From NCBI GenBank assembly GCA_036244855.1, contig BQKZ01000743.1, positions 6,950-70,949 of the forward strand: a stretch of 64,000 nucleotides of DNA, written 5' to 3'. The stretch comes from Temnopleurus reevesii. Its lineage: Eukaryota; Echinodermata; Echinoidea; Temnopleuroida; Temnopleuridae. Below are positions 56,600 to 64,000 of the stretch, one piece after another (the first letter of the stretch is position 1; each line of letters starts with the position of its first letter). The notes beneath the pieces are model-generated. The model made no database searches. It was not told the origin of the DNA and saw only the letters and a program-made list of their open reading frames with translations. Made by a program: the position numbers and the translations under genes.

Positions 56600-59500
56600 A
56601 CCAGTCATCAAAATTGAATTTGATTGTCATGCTATTGTTGGGACACCAAGAACTGGTCGACTGTTACATCTCAATGTGTTAAATCGACACATTAATATGC
56701 TGGTTTACTAATAGATTCAAATTTATGCACGTTTCTTGCGAAAAAAAATAAAATTACGTGGTATGCCCTATAATCCAATAGGTGGGTTTACTAAAAGATG
56801 CAAATTTTATGTTACCTTTAACACAAAGGTTGTTATTGACAAGCCTAAAGCTTGACCGAGGCTTGCCCGACATAGCAAAGTGATGTATGCAAAATGGATT
56901 CCAATTATTGTAGTCTTATTGTTATCAAACGGTTTAAAGAATACCACGTTACTACGTTCAGTAGCAAGAAAAGCAAGTAGCAAGAGCAACCTTTGTGAGC
57001 GCATGATATTTGCATCAATAAGTAAACCCTCCTATATTGATATCATACACAGTGAATTTAGTTTCCTTTCTATTGATTTGCTGACGCATTGGGTGCGTCC
57101 ATATAACGCAAGCCATATCAATTCAGCGTTAGCTAATTAAGTGTCTCCCTGAGTAATCTCCGCGCATAGTGTCCATTGAAATGAATTCAATACATCCTAT
57201 ACATACATTAATATCTACGGTAATATGTGAATGACTTTTTCGTCGTAATGACAGTCTTATCACGTTTGTGTGAGAATCAAAGTGAAATTAACATAATTAT
57301 AGCCAAATTGATTTGTATTGTTTTATATGCAACTGTTGTTATATTTTTTGCTGTATTTGTACTTTGCGTATTCGACAGGGCTCTCTTGCAAAGCTAGGCT
57401 TGAACGGGCCGGGGTGTCATGTATTTCATAAAGAAAACTTGAATAATTATTTTAAAAAAATAATAAAAAAGAAAGAAATGGGTCTACCTGCCGCATGTAT
57501 ATGCTTGTGTGTAAGTATTTTGTTATCAAAGTGTTCAATCGGAAAGGCATGTTATAGTGTTATGTGTGTCTTTTGGTGATATGTATTGACAACAGTTCAT
57601 TCGATTCTTATGTCCCAAGATGCCTATAGGCAAATGCGGTTCTTTCCTAGATTTTCCCAAGTTAATACAACAGCAATCATGGCAATGTAGTTAATGTAGA
57701 ATAACCTCACAACCAATTTAGTTTTCAGTTTGAAATAAAGTACTGAGCTGTGACCGCGTGTATTTTTTTTATTTAGCAGATGTAACAATACGTTACGCGA
57801 CGGTGTGTACATTAGCATTGGGCTCACATACTTGTTTACTTGTTTTATAATAATTGTTTAGACCATCAACACTTCATCGTCCATTCATTAATCAATTTTT
57901 TTCATTCTGAAACGTTTTGAACTTGAAAAAAAGAAACCATACATGTGTGTTTTGTACTGTACACCAAAGATCCAAGATGCAAAATTTATTTCCTTAAACA
58001 GTCGAAATACATTTTTCATATCAGGAACATTAATATTGATGGCATAGGTATAGATTGTAGTTTCGACATGATTGTTTTGACCATTTTAAAGAAGGAAATC
58101 AAGAAGTGGACAGGATTTATATCCAACTACCAGAACAATTTGAATGTCTTTGTAATATAATCTTCCATATCCTCTGACATCATTGACTTTCGACTCGACC
58201 AAAGTATATGATTTTATATTGCAAAGAGGAATAGAAATCGGTTGACCAAGAAAATAAATCATAACAATTTAAAGAGACTTAAATCAGACGGAATTGATTG
58301 CGAACCTGTCCAACATTCTAATCATCGTACGGTGTAATTAGTTTTTTTTTCTTTACACATATTTTTTTTTGTATATCCTGTGTATAAAATGTTTTTTCTT
58401 TCATGTTTTCATGTTTTGTGGCAGTAATGACGCTAAACAATGAAACCGCGTTAATACCCCAACCACACCTAGTACCCCATTGCGTAAATTCTGTAGATCG
58501 ATATGATATGATGAATCATAAGCTGAATTATTTGTTGAATATTCTGTTGACTGTATATATAATTATAAATGTAAATCAACTTTTTTTATCTGCCCCTATG
58601 TGATTTCAAACTGTTTTCATTATATTTGCCTAATAATATTTCCAGGGCCTGCCTAGACCATAATTATGACTTCTAAAATCAGTTGGATTATGGAAATTTC
58701 CATTCGGCAAGTGAACATGTTTTGATCATCATTCCTGAATGATAAAAGATTCTGAATGGTTTCATTGCTGTTGTTATGAGAAATGAGTTAGATACGTGAC
58801 GTGAGCTGTAGAACATTATTGTTCATCTACTTCCCGATTATGATATGAACACATAATACTGCAATGCTACGGTATATACGATACCGCATGCGAATTTAAA
58901 TGCCCCCTCGGAGTAATACGGTAATTTATTTAGGCTTCTTAATTAGTGTAATATTTTTATGTCCGAATTTTGTTGGTTTTGATTAATTTGCTTAAGTTCC
59001 TCGGTTAATGAAAAAGAAGGGTAAATATGTCAATCAAATTGCAGTGTTAGGTCATTCCCCGTTTGATATACAGATATATGGAAAACATCGATGTATGCTA
59101 TTAATATGCATCATGATGCTTTTATAATTTAAGAATGTTTGGCTGTTTGGATGAATCGGAGATGATAAGACTCAGCGAACACTGAGGCATCGTGTATAAT
59201 CATAACACACACCAATCTTAATTTTTGGAATATTTCAGGAGGCTTTAAAAAAAACAAGCACATCCCTCCTATTTTGGCAAAATCTATTAAACTATATCTA
59301 CCAATTACAAAGGTCGAAGGTTCATTACTGATTTTCAAGCTTTTATTGTTGTTCATGACATTTTGGAACTCAAGCGAAAGAAGCATGATTTACTGGTATT
59401 TTTTTAAATAAGATTTTATGTTTCAAACACAGCCCCTCTCTACTCTTCCTTTTCGTTCGTTTTTTTTTAAGTGTAGATGAATCTAATCCCAAATGATGCT

Positions 59501-60860
59501 CTCGCTCTTTAGGAAACTGACATCTGGGCAGGATTAGACAAATAGTTGTGACTTGATTTTGCTGCCCAACAAAAATACAAGGGCATTTTTAATGACATTT
59601 ATACGAGCTGCTAAAACAGAGTAAGACCAAAGGAAATATCAAACTATTTGTAAAAGTGCAAACAATTATATGTCATTGTTACGCTCGAGTGCAAATTTCT
59701 TGTTGAATGAGAAAACTATTTGATGTTATAAAAAAGTTATATATGGTGACATCACACACTTATGCTATAACAGGCCGACATAAACTCTATCAAAAAGTAC
59801 AGTTGAAGAAACTTTCTCATTTTTCTCAAACTTTTAAAGTTGATTATTTTTGTAACTCTCCATTCATTTGATCGAATGAACGTCCAATGAGAGAATATAT
59901 AAGTCCTCATATTTTTCAATCTATATAATCATTATAATTATTGCTAGAATCAAAATTTCGTATGAGCTATCATATAGGGGATTCAAAAGTAAGTTACCTA
60001 ATGGAACAACGATATTTACTCAAAAGAGTAAGAAAAAATAATATGAGAAATACATTTGAGACCAAAAAAAATCAAGGTGAAAGTACGGAGGAAGTGATCG
60101 AGTAAGAAAGGAATTAAGAACGGGCGCAAGGGGGGGGGGGTCATATCTTTTTTATTTACTCTTTTTGTCGCTGGCTGGGGGCGATTTTATTTGGGCTTAT
60201 TTCCCTCTCTATCTCTTTATTTTTGGCCCTTGGAAAATGAACGCAGCAAATAATTTTGAAGATTAACAATTGTTTTAATCTGCAATCGGAGGGATAAGGA
60301 CCTTTTATCTTCTTTTTTTCGGGGAGAGGGAACTATTGATATAACACAAAGGAATTCGACATTATCGCCTCCTCAATGAAAAATGGTGGACTCTTAAAAG
60401 ATAATTGCATACCATGTGACCAATATGGGATTTTCGATTTTCATTTGATAAAGTAAGGATTGTTTGTCTTCCGTACATTAAGTATTTCTATTATCTAAGT
60501 TTCTGTCATTTATTTTGTCTTAAACTATTTTATTATAGGATGGGAATAAATGGGAATTAAAGGCAGAAATAACGTCATAATGACATTAGGTCAGACTGGC
60601 TATAGGCTTTATAATATAGTTTGCCCTTCACAGGGTTGTATCATTCATATTATGTTGGAAAACCAATCTAAACAATAGTATATAGCCTTGGGCAAATCCA
60701 AATAGGATTGAAATTTTCAAGATAACACATTTTGTTTTAATTTTTATGTATATTATTGACATTTTCAATTCTATTTGTTTGATATGTCAGTCCAAGGAAT
60801 TGAGAGAGAACGGTATCGTCATCAATGAAATTATGCCTAAATCTTTGAAATATAATTTAA
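56600..60860. other. Non-coding AT-rich stretch upstream of the known R3 exons
   Basis: If R3 has more 5' exons they should lie here or further right. I found no 2-1 or 1-2 exon with good splice sites. A minus-strand start near 57004 (MRSQRLLLLLAFLATERS) looks like a signal peptide but has no donor in phase 2. Confidence 0.4.
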
Positions 60861-60875
60861 CACAACAGAACTCAC

Positions 60876-60922
60876 CATTCGCCATCAGTATCCAATATAG
60901 CTAATCCAAATTCAGAAGAGGA
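60876..60922 (-). CDS. Candidate R3 ectodomain exon
   Basis: Acceptor TACTTAACAG and donor GTGAGT bound a 47-nt open stretch encoding SSSEFGLAILDTDGE, phase 0-2. EFGLAILD recalls EYGMYVCLAN in R1 exon 3. The splice sites are good; the entry phase 0 does not match the family pattern. Confidence 0.3.
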
Positions 60923-60999
60923 CTGTTAAGTATGTATCCTTTCTCGCTCTCGGCTTGTCTTTCCAAATGAAGTTTTGATAGGTAAGCAATTGTTTTTTA

Positions 61000-61101
61000 A
61001 CACCAACACAACCAGAAAGATCTTGAACCGACATCCGGGGTTGTGGTGTACATGAAGAGTCGTTATCTACGCATAGGAAATTGGTTTCCTGATCTGTCAG
61101 A
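61000..61101 (-). CDS. Candidate R3 ectodomain exon with unclear donor
   Basis: After an acceptor CTACACATTCAG the phase-2 frame reads LTDQETNFLCVDNDSSCTPQ, then PRMSVQDLSG. Cysteine spacing and entry phase resemble the 2-1 exons of R1. No good donor follows; the open frame runs on to a TGA near 60914. Confidence 0.25.
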
Positions 61102-61365
61102 CTGAATGTGTAGGAGATAATTCATTTCTAATGCTTTTATACTTTTTTGAGAATTATATATAATTGTCTTGTGGTATAGGCATTTTTCAGTTACATGAGT
61201 AGTGTAAATATGACTCAATTAGATCGTTGGAATGAATATTATGATTTGGTACAATAATCGATACATCGAAAAAAATGGTGCAAAAAGGAACCATTCAATG
61301 CTGTATTAAGACGAACCGTCTTGATTTGAACCCTCCCTAAATGTTCTTTACAAACTCCTGGCCCT

Positions 61366-61460
61366 GTTACATAAAGACCTCTAATCAATCATACGACTGA
61401 TATCAATCGTAAGTCTATGGCAAATCATGTACTGAATGAAGTTTACGATTGATTGCAAAC
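61366..61460. mobile_element. Decayed family G MITE
   Basis: CCTGTTACATAAAGACCTC and AAGTCTATGGCAAATCATG match parts of the element at 48778-48903 (CCTGTAACATAAAAGATGC, AAGTCTATGGCAAAATGTG). The right end is lost. Confidence 0.45.
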
Positions 61461-61822
61461 TGTGCTGTAGCAGTCACACCTACAGGGTTGATCCTTCTTT
61501 GCCGCCAAACTGAATTATCCTACATTTAAACTATGAGCTGTAAATTAATGTTTTGTTTAATCATTGCATTTGTATAATGGATATTGAAAAATTAACCTTC
61601 AAACATCAAATTTCAAAAGGAATAATACAGTAATAATTAAAAATGTATTAATGCAGTTTGACAACAGTGTGGGATCAGTCTGAAGGTGTGATTGCTCCAT
61701 AGCAGGCCAAATAACCTTAAGTGTTTCTATGAAGAAAATATATTCTTTACGAACTCAAGATTGACATTCAGTGGCTCTATGAAGGTTTCCAAAGTAGTTG
61801 CTAAAGGTCATCTATTATTTTG

Positions 61823-62068
61823 TTATGGATGTTTCAACAAATACGTGACTTTGATCATAACGAATTGGGCCTTGTCTATGCCTTGTCGAACATGTCGGAT
61901 GGCGATGACCAAACCTATACCCACGTGGGCGAGTCGAGACGTTTGAATGTCCTGTTACTGCAAGCAAGTAGATCAGCGGAACAAAATAATGAAATCTTGA
62001 AGCAAAATCATGAAACGTTCGTCAAGATTGGCGTCTATTACCGGAATTCGTCATCTCCCCCCCCCCCT
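61823..62068 (+). CDS. Unassigned open stretch, possible exon or gene fragment
   Basis: An open frame with protein-like composition (FDHNELGLVYALSNMSDGDD, then QTYTHVGESRRL, then HETFVKIGVYYRN) ends in a C-rich tract. It has no good 3' splice site upstream and a stop at 61802. It contains YTHV and might be a stray receptor-tail exon or a pseudogene. I cannot assign a function. Confidence 0.25.
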
Positions 62069-62818
62069 AATTTCATGTCATTTTCACCCCAACCCCCAAA
62101 GAATTTTTTTCTGAATTAATATTTGTTCCAAACTTCGAAACTTAATAAAGAAAAAAAGTTGGACGCCAAAATGATTATTGAGAACGTGAAAATGGGAGGA
62201 TAAACTTTTTTCTGACTAAAATGGTTGTTAAATGTCACCATAATTACCGTCTCCGAATTATTTCTAATGGGGCAGTCTGAAGATCACATAACTAAGAATA
62301 GTTTGATAGAAAAGTCGTCTCTGTTTCCTTATTTTTCTTTGATCAAAATCCACAAAGTAATTTTCCGTTTTTCACATGAACTGTTGTATTGGTCCCGGAA
62401 TGATGTGAAATAATTTCAACCCAATCTGAGTTAATTAGGAAATCATAAGATGGGTTCAAGATAGTAAGCAATGTGACTGGCCATCTGAAATCACGTGGCA
62501 AAACAGTTACTGGTAACAACCACAGAAATATCGTAAACAACTCATAATTACGATATGGGTCTATCGTTGTAACGCGGTTATTTTGCGCGCAGCAAAATTG
62601 TTGCAATTACATGAGAATATCAATAGGAAATTAGATTAAATTAAATATGCTCTAAAATGTGTGGAAATATTTTGTAAAAGAACTGATTGCCGACCCATGA
62701 TGCGCTGTTTTCCCTGGTCCGAAGGTTTTGGACTCATTTGTGGGGACGGTTTTTTTTTATTGTCATTTGTTTAGGGGTCAACAAGAATCTAAAATGATAA
62801 CAAACAGACCCCACAAGC

Positions 62819-62955
62819 AAAGGCCGACGAGCACACCTACGAGTTTTTAGCCTGAGCTGCGTTGGCCCATCGCTCGCTGGACGCACAACAGACGGTGGAC
62901 TGACGTTCGGTTTGCGCACCCCTGCGTCTATGTGCGTCCAGGGAGCGTGCGTTAT
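62819..62955. mobile_element. Palindromic MITE (family P, truncated copy 5)
   Basis: AAAGGCCGACGAGCACACC, TTTTTAGCCTGAGCTGCG and GGTGGACTGACGTTCGG match the left half of family P. The right half is shortened. Confidence 0.6.
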
Positions 62956-63479
62956 CAGAGTACAGATGAGACTCGTGCAAATTCTCATTGATAACACACC
63001 TTCAAAAAGTGCATCGAAATGTATACTAGAATACGCGTCATCTTGAACAGGATGGAGATGACTCCATTTTGAATTCAAACCCAAAGATTATAAGTGTGTA
63101 TAAGCAAAAATGATGTATTACAGTAAACAAATGATGTCATTGGTGATTGTAAAAATGCAAAATTTATTTACAGTAACCATAGTAACGATTCGGGTCACAC
63201 GTCACACATCATGCTGTGGTACATACTATAAAGATAATCGTACACATTTATGAGACAATAAGAAATTTTGAAAATACACGAAATATCATCGTTGTAACGA
63301 TACTGTATAATGGTGAATAGATTACACATCACAAATAATGCATTGATCAATGAACACTGCTCAGACTATTCAGATATTAGTAAAAAGAAAAACAAACTTT
63401 AACGAAATACATTGGAATATGGGACCTGTTTCTAAAATAGGACCAACTTTAACAACGATACATGTAGTCAATTTCCTTC

Positions 63480-63688
63480 AGCAAGAAATTCATCCACATT
63501 GTGCTGAACTCAACCCAGGTGAGGTGAATGGGTACCGGGCAGGAATATGTATTCCTTGAAATGCCAAGTGCGCCGTCAATGTCTGCCGGGCTAAAGCCAG
63601 GGTAATAATAATGTAAAGCGCCTTGAGCACTCAGCAGAGTGGATACGTACGCTATATAAATTGCATCTATTATTATTATTATTAATTC
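63480..63688 (+). mobile_element. Family S SINE, 5'-truncated
   Basis: GTGCTGAACTCAACCCAGG, AGCCAGGGTAATAATAATG and GCTATATAAATTGCATC, then a TATT tail. Close to the copy at 44400-44586. Confidence 0.78.
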
Positions 63689-64000
63689 AAATTGGTAAGA
63701 GTATGTAGAAAATTTAATCTGAGATTGAAATGATCTTCAGGTTGTCCTTCCATATCCTTGTACTGTATCCATGGTGATTTGATCATAGTAGTACTGATCA
63801 TTCATTCTTAGAAAATAAAGTTGGTTTCGGTTTACAGGTAAATCTGTATCAAAGTCCATCGGGTGATAAGCAAAGTTTTGATTCAGGAACTGAAAAGTTC
63901 TTTCGAATTGTCTGATTCCTATAACTTGAACTTGTCATCTTCAGATTTATACCTCAATATTGATCAACAGTTCTCTTTTTTTAGCATCAAACATAATCTA

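Noticed and set aside
56807..57004. Signal-peptide exon for R3 (MRSQRLLLLLAFLATERS)
   Set aside because: It has a signal-like core, but no donor leaves it in phase 2 like the other signal exons, and no downstream exon joins it.
60905..61000. LINE-like reverse transcriptase fragment (FIWKDKPRARKDT)
   Set aside because: The short motif recalls the C-terminal part of some LINE proteins, but no flanking homology is visible and the stretch is too short to support a call.

Overview
The window looks like a piece of an animal nuclear genome. It is AT-rich, most of it is non-coding, the genes are split by GT-AG introns, and it is full of simple-sequence repeats, tRNA-derived SINEs and short foldback elements. 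Two runs of N (28821-29148 and 42414-43248) mark scaffold gaps. The style of the repeats and the tyrosine-rich receptor tails suggest a marine invertebrate deuterostome, most likely a sea-urchin-like echinoderm. That assignment is inference; no gene here names the species.

Almost every coding sequence I can support belongs to one kind of protein: a single-pass, type I membrane receptor with a signal peptide, a small ectodomain without a recognised fold, a stalk, one membrane segment and a long disordered cytoplasmic tail with many YxxL/I/V motifs. There are four loci. R0 (862-4575, minus) runs off the left edge. R1 (17259-24837, minus) is a complete nine-exon model of 583 aa. R2 (29991-46407, plus) is a complete six-exon model of 433 aa. 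R3 (51716-56564, minus) has membrane and tail exons but no identified 5' end. R1 and R2 are head-to-head; R2 and R3 are tail-to-tail.

The loci share exon grammar. Signal-peptide exons end in phase 2. Ectodomain exons are mostly phase 2-1 or 1-2. The membrane exon is always 1-2, the next short juxtamembrane exon is always 2-1, and the tail exon starts in phase 1. R0 and R1 are also similar in sequence at the end of the ectodomain, and R1 and R2 share a YxKLDRS tail motif. I read this as a small cluster of diverged paralogues, plausibly phosphotyrosine-signalling surface receptors of the kind used in innate immunity. The immune role is inference.

Layout: 1-5.1 kb R0; 5.1-17.2 kb repeats (a TTAA-flanked piggyBac-like MITE, a long inverted-repeat element, 110-bp tandem units); 17.3-24.8 kb R1, with a 28-bp minisatellite and a head-to-head SINE pair in its introns; 24.9-29.9 kb the shared R1/R2 upstream region with the first gap; 30-46.4 kb R2, whose 8.5-kb last intron holds tandem arrays, the second gap and a duplicated block; 46.4-51.7 kb repeats; 51.7-56.6 kb R3, with a 54-nt segment carrying an in-frame stop that is best read as a mini-intron; 56.6-64 kb mostly non-coding, with two weak candidate exons and SINE/MITE copies. 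No rRNA, genuine tRNA or CRISPR was found.
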